Positions 1-7,645 of a stretch of 64,000 bases of DNA are shown here, piece by piece. The stretch lies in the NCBI RefSeq assembly GCF_035967765.1, contig NZ_JAYWIT010000001.1. One strand, 5' to 3'. Source of the stretch: Conexibacter stalactiti (lineage in GTDB: Bacteria; Actinomycetota; Thermoleophilia; Solirubrobacterales; Solirubrobacteraceae). The notes below the pieces were generated by a model that saw only the letters and a program-made list of their open reading frames with translations, searched no databases and had not been told where the DNA came from. Both the position numbers and the translations under genes were made by a program. Each line of letters starts with the position of its first letter. Positions within the stretch are counted from its first letter, which is position 1.

Positions 1-166
1 CCTCCGGCGCTTGTGCGGCGGTCGTCGTCGCGGCGGTCGCGGTCGTCGCGGCGGCGCTCGACGCGGGCGCGTCGTCACCGTCGTCCGACGATCCGCAGGC
101 GGCGACGGTCAGGCTCGCCGCGGCGGCGGTCGCCAGCACGGCGATCCGTGTGCGCATGCTCCTCAT
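1..166 (-). CDS. Lipoprotein N-terminus, probably a substrate-binding protein (partial)
   Basis: The start codon ATG is at 166-164 with a strong ribosome binding site (GGAGGAGGAG) just upstream, and the gene runs off the left edge. The first residues form a bacterial lipoprotein signal peptide: a basic start (MRSMRTR), a hydrophobic Ala-rich core and the lipobox TVAAC, followed by GSSDDGDD and an Ala/Thr-rich linker. Such a linker after a lipidated Cys is typical of actinobacterial extracellular binding proteins of ABC transporters, but the ligand-binding domain lies outside the window. The ATG overlaps the TGA of the acyl-CoA ligase gene (ATGA), so the two are probably translationally coupled. 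The lipoprotein reading is firm; substrate-binding is inferred. Confidence 0.75.
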   Translation of the reverse strand, partial: MRSMRTRIAVLATAAAASLTVAACGSSDDGDDAPASSAAATTATAATTTAAQAPE

Positions 167-1899
167 GCTGCTCCTCCTCCTGGGGCCCGGCCGGTCTCCG
201 GGCGCTGGCCGGCGGCGAGCCGCCGCCGGATGTCCTCACGCAGCTCCGTCTTCGCGACCTTCCCGCCGGCCGACAGCGGCAGCGCGTCGAGCACCACCAG
301 CCGCTCCGGCATCCACTCGCGCGTCATCCCGCGCGCGCTCAGGTGCGCGACGAGGTCGTCGAGCGTGAGCGCGTGAGCGGGGGTGCCGCGTTCGAGCGCC
401 GCGTAGACGCAGACGCGCTCGCCGAAGACGGGATCGGGCATCGCGACGACCGCCGCGACGGCGACGAGCGGATGCGTCGCGACCTCCGCCTCGACCGCGG
501 GGGCGCTGATGTTCTTGCCGCCGCGGATGACGATGTCGGAGGCGCGGCCGACGACGTTGAGGCAGCCGTCGGCGTCCAGTTCGAGCAGGTCGCCGGTGCG
601 CATCCAGCCGTCGCCGTCGAGCAGCTCGGCGTTGGCGGCGGGGTCGGCGTGGTAGCCGCCCGAGAGGCCGGGGCCGCGCACGGCGGCGGGGGTCACGCCG
701 TCGCCGCCGAGGCGCAGCTCGACGCCGGGCGCCGGGCGGCCGGCGGTGCGCAGCCGCGCGCGGTCGTCGTCGGCGACGGTCGTGCCGCTGACGATGCCGG
801 TCTCGTTGGCGCCGTAGAACTGCAGCACCTTCGCGCCGGCGAGCCGCTCGAAGGCGGCGGCGCGCTGCGGCGGGACGGCCTCGCCGCCGGTGAAGACGAC
901 GCGCAGGCTGGAGAGGTCGCGGCCGCCGTCGGCGGCGGCCTGCAGGACCATCGCGAGCTGGGTCGTGACGGCGGCCAGCATCGTCACGCGCTCGCGCTCG
1001 ATCAGCTCCAGCATCAGCTCGACGTCGAAGCGCTCCAGCAGCACGGTCGGCACGCCGAGTAGCGCCGGTGCGACGTGGCCGCTCCAGAGCCCGAAGCCGT
1101 AGGGCGTCGGGACGGCGCAGAGGATCGTGTCCTGCGCGGTCAGCCCGCCGTTGGTGATCGCGAGGCGGCCGGCGAGCAGCCACGGCTGCTGGCTGTGGAC
1201 GACGCACTTCGGCAACCCGGTCGTGCCGGAGGTCGAGTTGAGCAGGAAGGTCTCGTCGGGGTGGAGGCGGCGATCGGGGGTGAGAGCGGCGACCGGCGCG
1301 CCTGGGGCGGGGGCCGGCGCGATGCGCGCGGGGGCGCCATCGATCCGCGCCGCGGCGACGCCGCCGGCGGCCGGGTCGGCGAGGTCGGGGACGACGACCG
1401 AGCGCAGCGCCGGCAGCCCCTCGGCGCGCAGCTGCGCCAGCAGCGCGGCCAGCTCGACGCCGCGCGTCTGCGGATGCGTCAGCAGCGCGTCGGCCTCCGC
1501 GAGCCGCAGCAGGTGGACGATCTCGCCGACGCCGGAGCGGGCGGCGACGCCGATCACGACGAGACCGGCGCGCTCGGCGGCGAGGTAGGCGACGTGGGCG
1601 GTCGGGCCGTCAGGCAGCAGCACGGCGAGGTGCTGGCCGCGCTCGAAGCCGGCGGCGGCGAGCGCCTGCGCGAGCGCGGTCGCGGCGTCGTCGTACTGCG
1701 CCCAGCTCATCCGCGTCGTGGCGGTCACGAAGGCGGCGCCGCCGGGGTTCGCGGCGCGGGCGCGGGCGACGTGGTCGCCGACCGTCTCCGTGCCCCACCA
1801 GCCGGCGGCGCGGTAGCGCGCGGCGTCGGCGGCGGTGTGGACGGCGGTCGTCGGGGGCGGGGTGCGGCTGACAGGGGTCGCGGTCGTCTCGGCGCCCAT
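163..1899 (-). CDS. AMP-dependent acyl-CoA synthetase/ligase (578 aa)
   Basis: This is a class I adenylate-forming enzyme that activates a carboxylic acid with ATP and CoA. The P-loop-like A3 motif reads TSGTTGLPKCVVHS, the A5 region YGANETG, the A7/A8 region GWMRTGDLLELDADG then GRASDIVIRGGKNIS, and the A10 lysine lies in LSAGGKVAKTE near the C-terminus. Length fits medium-chain or aromatic acyl-CoA ligases. The frame stays open further upstream to 1995, but the ATG at 1899 is preceded by GAGGAGAG and matches family N-termini (MGAETTATP). Its upstream region carries a 20-bp inverted repeat shared with the SDR/LLM promoter. The exact acid substrate cannot be read from sequence. Confidence 0.9.
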   Translation of the reverse strand: MGAETTATPVSRTPPPTTAVHTAADAARYRAAGWWGTETVGDHVARARAANPGGAAFVTATTRMSWAQYDDAATALAQALAAAGFERGQHLAVLLPDGPTAHVAYLAAERAGLVVIGVAARSGVGEIVHLLRLAEADALLTHPQTRGVELAALLAQLRAEGLPALRSVVVPDLADPAAGGVAAARIDGAPARIAPAPAPGAPVAALTPDRRLHPDETFLLNSTSGTTGLPKCVVHSQQPWLLAGRLAITNGGLTAQDTILCAVPTPYGFGLWSGHVAPALLGVPTVLLERFDVELMLELIERERVTMLAAVTTQLAMVLQAAADGGRDLSSLRVVFTGGEAVPPQRAAAFERLAGAKVLQFYGANETGIVSGTTVADDDRARLRTAGRPAPGVELRLGGDGVTPAAVRGPGLSGGYHADPAANAELLDGDGWMRTGDLLELDADGCLNVVGRASDIVIRGGKNISAPAVEAEVATHPLVAVAAVVAMPDPVFGERVCVYAALERGTPAHALTLDDLVAHLSARGMTREWMPERLVVLDALPLSAGGKVAKTELREDIRRRLAAGQRPETGRAPGGGAA

Positions 1900-1942
1900 C
1901 GGGTGATCTCTCCTCACGTCAAGCGGCTCGGCTGCGGTCACG

Positions 1943-1962
1943 AACCGAGCAATTGCTTGGTT
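1943..1962. promoter_or_regulatory. Inverted-repeat operator upstream of the ligase
   Basis: A 20-bp palindrome, AACCGAGCAATTGCTTGGTT, with one mismatched pair lies 44 bp before the ligase start. It is locally AT-rich in a GC-rich region and has the size of a TetR-family operator. A related copy lies at 2889-2908. Confidence 0.65.
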
Positions 1963-2048
1963 GGTAACGCTAACCCGCTCGCGCCGCCGCGTCAAGCGCG
2001 GTCTCGGGATGGGTGCGACGCCACGCCGCGGCTTCGGGACGGCGGCGC

Positions 2049-2876
2049 CTACGGATCGAGCGGCCGGTTCGTCCAGCCACCCGCGTGGCGCGGGTACCAG
2101 CCGCCGGCCGCGGCGGTGCCGCCATCGACGTGGACGGTCGTGCCGGTCACGAAGGCGCCCAACGGCGAGGCGAGGAAGAGCGCCGCGCCGGCGACGTCAT
2201 CGGCGCTGCCGGGCCGCGCCAGCGGCGCCCAGGTCGCCCACCGCCAGCGCTCCGCGGGCGGCACCCAGTCGGAGTACGGCAGCTGCGGCGTCTCGACGAC
2301 GTCGGGCGCGATCGCGTTGACGCGGATCCCATGGCCGCCGACCTCGACCGCGAGCGAGCGGCCGAACTGCGTCACCGCGGCCTTGCAGGCGGCGTAGACG
2401 GCGTGGCCGGGGATCCCGCGATGAGCCTCGACGGTCGTCAGGTTGACGATCGCGCCGCCGCGGCCGCGCGCGATCATTCCCGGCAGCAGTGCGCGCGTCA
2501 GGCGCAGCACGTGGGTGAGGTTGCCCGCCTCGATCGCCGCCCAGCCCTCCTCGTCGCTGTCGGCGAACGGCGTCGGCGGGTCGAGGAAGTGGCCGACGTT
2601 GTTGACGAGCACGTCGGGCGCCGGCGCGGCCGCGGCGATCCGCGCCGGCGCGTCGGCGGCGGTCACGTCGAGCACGAGCGGCGTGATGGCACCCTCCACA
2701 CCGAGCCGGTCCATCAGCGCCGCGAGCGCGGCCTCGTCGCGGTCGACGGCGAGCACCGTCGCGCCATGCGCGGCGAAGGCGGCGACGATCGCGCCGCCGA
2801 TCCCCGCCGCGCCGCCGGTCACGACCGCGCTGCGACCGGCCAGCAGCGGGCCGGGCTGGTGGGGTGTGGCAACCAT
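2049..2876 (-). CDS. Short-chain dehydrogenase/reductase (275 aa)
   Basis: A classical SDR that oxidises or reduces an alcohol/ketone with NAD(P). The cofactor-binding motif TGGAAGIGG is near residue 20, NNVGH (the NNAG-like motif) near residue 90, and the catalytic YAACK near residue 160. The C-terminus ends in the usual GTTVHVDGG strand. The start ATG at 2876 has GAGGAGG upstream. It is divergent from the LLM oxidoreductase gene, and a palindromic operator in the 81-bp intergenic region may control both. The next gene on this strand, the acyl-CoA ligase, starts after a 149-bp gap with its own copy of the operator, so they look co-regulated rather than one transcript. Substrate unknown. Confidence 0.9.
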   Translation of the reverse strand: MVATPHQPGPLLAGRSAVVTGGAAGIGGAIVAAFAAHGATVLAVDRDEAALAALMDRLGVEGAITPLVLDVTAADAPARIAAAAPAPDVLVNNVGHFLDPPTPFADSDEEGWAAIEAGNLTHVLRLTRALLPGMIARGRGGAIVNLTTVEAHRGIPGHAVYAACKAAVTQFGRSLAVEVGGHGIRVNAIAPDVVETPQLPYSDWVPPAERWRWATWAPLARPGSADDVAGAALFLASPLGAFVTGTTVHVDGGTAAAGGWYPRHAGGWTNRPLDP

Positions 2877-2888
2877 CTCTTCCTCCTC

Positions 2889-2908
2889 AATCGAGCAAGC
2901 GCTAGGTT
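2889..2908. promoter_or_regulatory. Second copy of the shared operator
   Basis: AATCGAGCAAGCGCTAGGTT lies between the divergent SDR and LLM genes. It shares the pattern AAnCGAGCAAnnGCTnGGTT with 1943-1962, with the half sites AGC and GCT and the flanks conserved and the centre changed from TT to GC. This suggests one TetR-type regulator for both promoters. Confidence 0.6.
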
Positions 2909-2957
2909 GTCAGCTCGCGTCGCGGCGGTCAACGGCCGCGTGAGAGGAGATGAGGCA

Positions 2958-3872
2958 ATGGATCCGAGGCTGATCGTCGGCCTGTCGAACTACCACGACT
3001 TCCTCCCGTCCGGCGGCTGGGACGGGCTGCTCGACGTGGCGCAGGCGGCCGACGCCGCGGGCGTCGACGCGCTCAGCGTCGTCGACCACGTCGTGCTCGG
3101 CGGCGACCTCTCCGGCTACCCGTACGGCAGCTTCCCCGGCGGCGCCGAGGCGCCATGGCTGGAGCCGCTCACGACGCTCGCGGCGATCGCCGGCCGGACC
3201 CGCGACGTGCGCCTCTTCACCGGCATCCTGATCGCCCCGCTGCGGCCGCCGGCGCTGCTGGCGAAGATGGCGGCGACGCTCGACCAGCTCTCGAACGGCC
3301 GGCTCGACCTCGGCGTCGGCACCGGCTGGCTGGCGAAGGAGTACGAGGCGGCCGGGCTCGACTTCGGCGCGCGCGGGCGGCTGCTCGACGACGCGCTCGG
3401 GATCTGCCAGGCGCTCTGGAGCGGGCAGCCGACGAGCTGGTCCTCGCCCCACCTCAGCTTCGACGACGTCACCTGCTCGCCGACGCCGCTGCAGCCCGGC
3501 GGCGTCCCCTTCTGGGTCGGCGGCGACCTGCACCCGCGCAACGTCGACCGGATCGTGCGCTTCGCGAATGGCTGGATCCCGAGCCCGCCGACCGGCCGCG
3601 AGCAGGCCGCCGGCGGCGCGGCGAAGCTGCGTGAGGCGCTGGCCGCCGCCGGCCGCGACCCGGCCGGCTTCCGCGTGCGGATGTCGCTGCCGGTCGTGCG
3701 CGACGACGACCGCCGCCCCGATCTCGCGCGCTCGCTGGAGGCGGTGCCGCAGCTGGTCGCCGCCGGTGCGACCGACGTCTTCGTCCCCCTCGCCGCCTTC
3801 GCGCGCGACGCCGCCACCGCGCGCGAGCTGTTCGCGCCGCTCGTCGCCGGCTTCCGCGCCGCCGTCGGCTGA
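2958..3872 (+). CDS. LLM-class (luciferase-like) F420/FMN-dependent oxidoreductase (304 aa)
   Basis: A TIM-barrel flavin/F420-dependent oxidoreductase of the bacterial luciferase superfamily. Typical segments are DPRLIVGLSNYHDF at the start, VVDHVVLGG, the LARFTGI-like RLFTGILIAPLRPPALLAKMAATLDQLSNGRLDLGVG region (the strongest signature) and the C-terminal VPFWVGG and FANGWIP blocks. Such enzymes act on F420-dependent reductions or on monooxygenation with FMNH2; which applies here cannot be decided. The frame extends upstream, but ATG 2958 has GAGGAGATG before it and gives the expected N-terminus. It is divergent from the SDR, with the shared operator between them. Confidence 0.88.
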   Translation: MDPRLIVGLSNYHDFLPSGGWDGLLDVAQAADAAGVDALSVVDHVVLGGDLSGYPYGSFPGGAEAPWLEPLTTLAAIAGRTRDVRLFTGILIAPLRPPALLAKMAATLDQLSNGRLDLGVGTGWLAKEYEAAGLDFGARGRLLDDALGICQALWSGQPTSWSSPHLSFDDVTCSPTPLQPGGVPFWVGGDLHPRNVDRIVRFANGWIPSPPTGREQAAGGAAKLREALAAAGRDPAGFRVRMSLPVVRDDDRRPDLARSLEAVPQLVAAGATDVFVPLAAFARDAATARELFAPLVAGFRAAVG

Positions 3873-3941
3873 ACGCGGACGGACATCCGGCGCGGCCACG
3901 ACGCCGCCGCAGCCGCAACGCGTCGCGCCACCGCGCGCCCG

Positions 3942-3947
3942 TATCGT
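3942..3947 (+). promoter_or_regulatory. Putative -10 box of a leaderless transcript
   Basis: TATCGT ends 6 nt before the ATG at 3954, and there is no Shine-Dalgarno sequence. This is the spacing expected when transcription starts at the start codon, as is common in Actinobacteria. Confidence 0.5.
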
Positions 3948-3953
3948 TCGCGC

Positions 3954-5261
3954 ATGTCAGGTGCGTATCTGCTGATCGGTGAAGGCACGCTCGCCGAGGG
4001 CGTCGAGGAAGCGCTGCGGGAGGCCGGGGAGGTCGTCCGCTGGCTGCGGCGACCGGTCGACCGCGAGCTGCGGCGAGCGCTGGAGGAGCCGACCCACGCG
4101 GCGGTCGTGATCAACCGCGACGACATCGCCGCGTTGCGGACGGCGCTGCTGGTCGAGTACCTGCGACCGGAGATACGGCTCGTCGTGACGATCTTCGACC
4201 GCACGGTCGCCGAGCAGCTGATCCGCGTGATCCCCAATTGCAACGTCGTCTCGATGGCCGACGCCTCGGCCGGCGCGATCGTCGGGCCGTGCCTCGATCC
4301 GAGGCTCGTCGCGCTGCACCGCGACGACGACGGCGGCGAGCTGATCGCGGTCAGAGGCGGTGACGACGAGCAGCCGCAGGTCGCGCCGTATCCGTACCAG
4401 CCGCCGAGCGCGGCCCGGCGCGCCGCCAACCGCCTGCGGGCGCAGTTCCGCCCGCCCGACCGCAGCTCGGCGCTGTTGCTGTGGTCGCTGTTCGGGCTGG
4501 TCGCGCTCGTGCTGCTGGAGGCCGTGCTGGCGATCGCGACCCACCACGAGCCGGCCGTGACCGCGCTCTACGAGGCGACGAAGGCGATCGCGGCGGTCGG
4601 CCCGAGCGCCTTCTTCGAGCACGGCTCGACGTGGCAGCAGCTGTACGGGATCGCCTCGATGGCGCTCGGCGTCGTGCTGACGGCCGTCTTCACCGCGGCG
4701 CTCGTCAACCGCGTCCTCAGCCGCCGCCTGACGGGGACCTTCGGCAGCCGCACGATCCCGCGCACCGATCACGTCGTCGTCGTCGGTCTCGGCCAGGTCG
4801 GCTTCCGCGTCTGCCTCGAGCTGCGCGCGCTGGGGATAGCGGTCGTCGCCGTCGAGCAGGATCCGCAGGCGCCCAACGTCGCACTCGCGCGCGGGCTGAA
4901 GGTGCCGGTCGTGATCGGCCGCGGCGGCGACCGCTACGTGCTCGAACGGCTGTCGCTCGGCCGCGCCGTCGCGCTGGCGGCGGTCACCAGCGACGAGCTG
5001 GCGAACATCTCGATCAGCGTCTCGGCGCTGGCGGTCGAGCCCGGCCTGCGCACCGTCCTGCGCGCCGGCTCCAACGAGGTCACGCGCGAGACGGCGGCGC
5101 TCTTCCCGATCGGCGTCGCGCAGGACCTCGACCGCGTCGCGGCCGCCGCCGTCGCCGCGACCGCGATCGGCCACGAGCTGGCCCACGCCTTCGTCCACCG
5201 CGGCGAGACCTACATCGAGACCCCCGGCGGGATCGAGCGCTTTCCGCCGGCTGCTGCCTAG
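3954..5261 (+). CDS. TrkA-N/RCK protein with a two-TM pore-like module (435 aa)
   Basis: The protein has an N-terminal Rossmann-like region (residues 1-140), two transmembrane helices (about 175-200 and 225-255) separated by a re-entrant-like stretch, and a second Rossmann domain beginning HVVVVGLGQVGFRVC near residue 265, the NAD-binding GxGxxG of TrkA-N/RCK domains. The order Rossmann, TM, loop, TM, RCK resembles ligand-gated two-TM potassium channels. The filter position reads ATKAIAAVGPSAFF instead of TVGYGD, so K+ selectivity is doubtful. It is convergent with the drug exporter, the two genes sharing the bases CTAG as opposing TAG stops. Channel, or redox/nucleotide-sensing membrane protein, are both possible. 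Confidence 0.75.
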   Translation: MSGAYLLIGEGTLAEGVEEALREAGEVVRWLRRPVDRELRRALEEPTHAAVVINRDDIAALRTALLVEYLRPEIRLVVTIFDRTVAEQLIRVIPNCNVVSMADASAGAIVGPCLDPRLVALHRDDDGGELIAVRGGDDEQPQVAPYPYQPPSAARRAANRLRAQFRPPDRSSALLLWSLFGLVALVLLEAVLAIATHHEPAVTALYEATKAIAAVGPSAFFEHGSTWQQLYGIASMALGVVLTAVFTAALVNRVLSRRLTGTFGSRTIPRTDHVVVVGLGQVGFRVCLELRALGIAVVAVEQDPQAPNVALARGLKVPVVIGRGGDRYVLERLSLGRAVALAAVTSDELANISISVSALAVEPGLRTVLRAGSNEVTRETAALFPIGVAQDLDRVAAAAVAATAIGHELAHAFVHRGETYIETPGGIERFPPAAA

Positions 5262-6832
5262 ACGTGCACCACGGTGCCGTCGCCGGCGCCGTGGCCGCGA
5301 CTGACGAGCAGGGCGATGATCGCGCTGAGGAGGGCGAGGCCGGCGCTGACGTACATCGCCGTGTGGAGTCCGTCCATGAACGACTGGAAGGAGGCGTCGG
5401 TGATCGCCTGCGCGAGCGCCGCGGGCGTGTCGGGGCCGACCGGGGCGACGCCCTGGGCGATCAGCTCCGTCTGACCCTCGACCGCTCTCGCCGCCGCGCC
5501 GGTGACGCCGGCGTCGGCGAGGTTGCCGGCCAGCGCCGAGCCGACGCCGGAGACGATCACCGAGCCGAGCACCGCGGTGCCGAGCACGCCGCCGAGCTGG
5601 TTGGCCGTCGACTGCAGGCCGCCGGCGAGGCCGCCGCGCTCGACCGGGGCGTTGCCGACGATCGCCTCCGTCGAGGCGACGATCACGAGGCCCATCGCGA
5701 TCCCGATCAGCAGGTAGAACGGCCACTGGCCGCCGTAGCCGGTGTCGACCTCCAGGCCGGTCAGGCCGAAGAAGCAGCCGGCGAGGATCAGCATCCCGAT
5801 GCAGAGCGGCACGCGCGGCCCCAGCTTCTCCGTCAGCAGGCCGCCGAGCGGGGCGCTGACGACGAAGGTCGCCGTCAGCGGCAGCAGCCGCACGCCGGTC
5901 TGAACCGGGCTGTAGCCGTGCACGTTCTGCAGATACAGGCCGATGAAGAAGAGGATTCCGAAGAGCGCGAAGAAGCCGGTCACGACGAGCACGACGCCCG
6001 CTGAGAGCGAGCGGTTCTTGAACAGATCGAGCGGCAGCAGCGGATCGGCGGTGCGCGCCTCCCACAGCACGAACGCGACCAGTGCGATCACCGCGGCGAC
6101 GCCGAAGCCGATCACGTACGCCGAGCCCCAGCCGTGGTCCTGGGCCTTGATCACACCCCAGATCAGCAGGAACAGCCCGCCCGACAGCAGCGCGACGCCC
6201 GGCAGGTCGAACGAGCCGACGTGCGTCTCGTCCTTCGACTCTCTCACCCAGCGCCAGGTGACGAACGCGGCCAGCAGGCCGAGCGGCAGGTTCAGCAGGA
6301 AGATCGACTCCCACGAGACGTGCTCGACGAGCAGGCCGCCGACGATCGGGCCGGAGGCGACCGCGAGCGCCGAGGAGCCGCCCCAGATGCCGACCGCGCG
6401 GTTCAGCTCGGCCGGTGGGAAGGCGGCGCGCAGCAGCGCGAGCGTGTTCGGCATCAGCAGCGCGCCGGCGACGCCCTGCAGCACGCGCGCGGCGACCAGC
6501 ACGCCGATCGACGGCGCCAGCGCGCACAGCAGCGAGGTCAGCGCGAAGCCGACGATGCCGACGATGAAGATCTTCTTGCGGCCGAAGCGGTCGCCGAGCT
6601 TGCCGCCGACGATCAGCAGCACCGCGAGCGCGAGCAGGTAGCCGTTGGTGACCCACTGCAGGCCGGCCAGCGAGGCGTCGAGGTCGGCGGCGATCGTCGG
6701 GTTGGCGACGCCGACGACGGTGCCGTCGAGACCGACCATCATCACGCCGAGCGCGACCGCGGCGAGCGTGAGCCAGGGGTTGTCACGGCCGCTGCCGCGC
6801 GCGGGCGCGGGGGCGTCGACTGCTGAGTTCAT
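5258..6832 (-). CDS. MFS drug exporter, DHA2 (EmrB/QacA) family, 14 TM (524 aa)
   Basis: A proton-driven multidrug exporter. Family marks are the N-terminal LDGTVVGVANPTIAADL (DHA2 motif D1), the loop GGKLGDRFGRKK (motif A), and about 14 hydrophobic segments. A short hydrophilic N-terminus precedes TM1 (NPWLTLAAVALGVMMVGLD). The frame is open to 7036 but the natural start is ATG 6832; no clear ribosome binding site is seen. The gene is divergent from a TetR repressor with a CGTAA-N3-TTACG repeat between them, the standard arrangement for repressor-controlled efflux. The substrate is unknown. Confidence 0.9.
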   Translation of the reverse strand: MNSAVDAPAPARGSGRDNPWLTLAAVALGVMMVGLDGTVVGVANPTIAADLDASLAGLQWVTNGYLLALAVLLIVGGKLGDRFGRKKIFIVGIVGFALTSLLCALAPSIGVLVAARVLQGVAGALLMPNTLALLRAAFPPAELNRAVGIWGGSSALAVASGPIVGGLLVEHVSWESIFLLNLPLGLLAAFVTWRWVRESKDETHVGSFDLPGVALLSGGLFLLIWGVIKAQDHGWGSAYVIGFGVAAVIALVAFVLWEARTADPLLPLDLFKNRSLSAGVVLVVTGFFALFGILFFIGLYLQNVHGYSPVQTGVRLLPLTATFVVSAPLGGLLTEKLGPRVPLCIGMLILAGCFFGLTGLEVDTGYGGQWPFYLLIGIAMGLVIVASTEAIVGNAPVERGGLAGGLQSTANQLGGVLGTAVLGSVIVSGVGSALAGNLADAGVTGAAARAVEGQTELIAQGVAPVGPDTPAALAQAITDASFQSFMDGLHTAMYVSAGLALLSAIIALLVSRGHGAGDGTVVHV

Positions 6833-6885
6833 GGAGGAGGCCTGCGAGGGTTGGGGGACGGCGACCGCCGCGAAGTGTGACAGAA

Positions 6886-6898
6886 CGTAACGTTTACG
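6886..6898. promoter_or_regulatory. Operator between exporter and TetR
   Basis: CGTAACGTTTACG is an inverted repeat with arms CGTAA and TTACG. It lies in the 73-bp divergent intergenic region, 8 bp before the TetR start and 54 bp before the exporter start, a suitable position for repression of both. Confidence 0.6.
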
Positions 6899-6905
6899 CC
6901 AGCCG

Positions 6906-7472
6906 ATGCCGCCGAGACCTCGCTCAGACGCCCGCCGCAACCACGACGCCGTGATCGCGGCGGCGCTGCGGCTGCTGTCGGCCGATCCCGAGGCGACGAT
7001 GCGCGAGATCGCCGACGCCTCCGGCCTCACGCGCACGACCGTCTACCGCCACTTCCCCGCGCGCGAAGAGCTGCTGCGCGCGATCTTCGGCGTCGTCGCG
7101 CGCGAGGCCGACGCGGCCGCGCTGACGGCGACCGCCGGCGACCCGCCGCTGGAGCAGGTCGCCGCCGCGATCGCGCGCAGCTCGGTCGCGCTCGGACGGC
7201 GCTTCCGCTTCCTCGCCGGCCATGACGCGCTCGCCGACGACGCCGCGCAGACCGCCGGCGACGAGGCGATGGTGCGCTGGCTGGCGATCGCGCGCGAGCG
7301 CGGCGAGGTGCGCGACGACATGCCGGTCGCCTGGCAGGCCCGGGTCATGCGCAGCATCGCGGTCAGTGCCGTCGAGACGCACCTCGACGGCGACGCGACC
7401 GCCGCGGAGGCCGAGCTGCTGCTGGCGGCCACGGTGGTCGCCGCGCTGGCCGCGCCGTCGGCGGCCGGCTGA
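6906..7472 (+). CDS. TetR/AcrR-family regulator (188 aa)
   Basis: The N-terminal helix-turn-helix is clear: TMREIADASGLTRTTVYRHFPAREELLRAIF at about residues 30-60, followed by an all-helical ligand-binding domain of usual length. It probably binds the CGTAA-N3-TTACG repeat just upstream and represses the divergent DHA2 exporter until a ligand is bound. The ligand is unknown. It is followed by several short inverted repeats before the LuxR gene. Confidence 0.9.
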   Translation: MPPRPRSDARRNHDAVIAAALRLLSADPEATMREIADASGLTRTTVYRHFPAREELLRAIFGVVAREADAAALTATAGDPPLEQVAAAIARSSVALGRRFRFLAGHDALADDAAQTAGDEAMVRWLAIARERGEVRDDMPVAWQARVMRSIAVSAVETHLDGDATAAEAELLLAATVVAALAAPSAAG

Positions 7473-7645
7473 GCCGGTCGCCCGCACCGACCGCCGCCGG
7501 ATGAGCGAGCTGCCGAAATTCGCTCGCGTTGGCGCGTCAACGCGCCTGGAGATGTTCAGCTGACCGGCCAAACGAACGTCTATGTGACACAACTCTTCAG
7601 ACCATCGACCGCCCCCTCCCGATCCGAGGCTACGATGCGGCGGCG
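7473..7645 (+). other. Intergenic region with short inverted repeats
   Basis: After the TetR stop there are two small hairpins, GAGCGA/TCGCTC (around 7504-7526) and GGCGCG-TCAA-CGCGCC at 7531-7546, possibly ending tetR transcription. No coding signal is seen. A -10-like box at 7631-7636 precedes the LuxR gene. Confidence 0.4.
7631..7636 (+). promoter_or_regulatory. Putative -10 box for the LuxR gene
   Basis: TACGAT ends 9 nt before ATG 7646, with no ribosome binding site in between, consistent with a nearly leaderless transcript. Confidence 0.4.

Noticed and set aside
13..1062. Long open frames on the plus strand opposite the acyl-CoA ligase
   Set aside because: Arg/Gly/Ala-rich low-complexity products typical of antisense frames in high-GC DNA; the minus strand has full ligase motifs.
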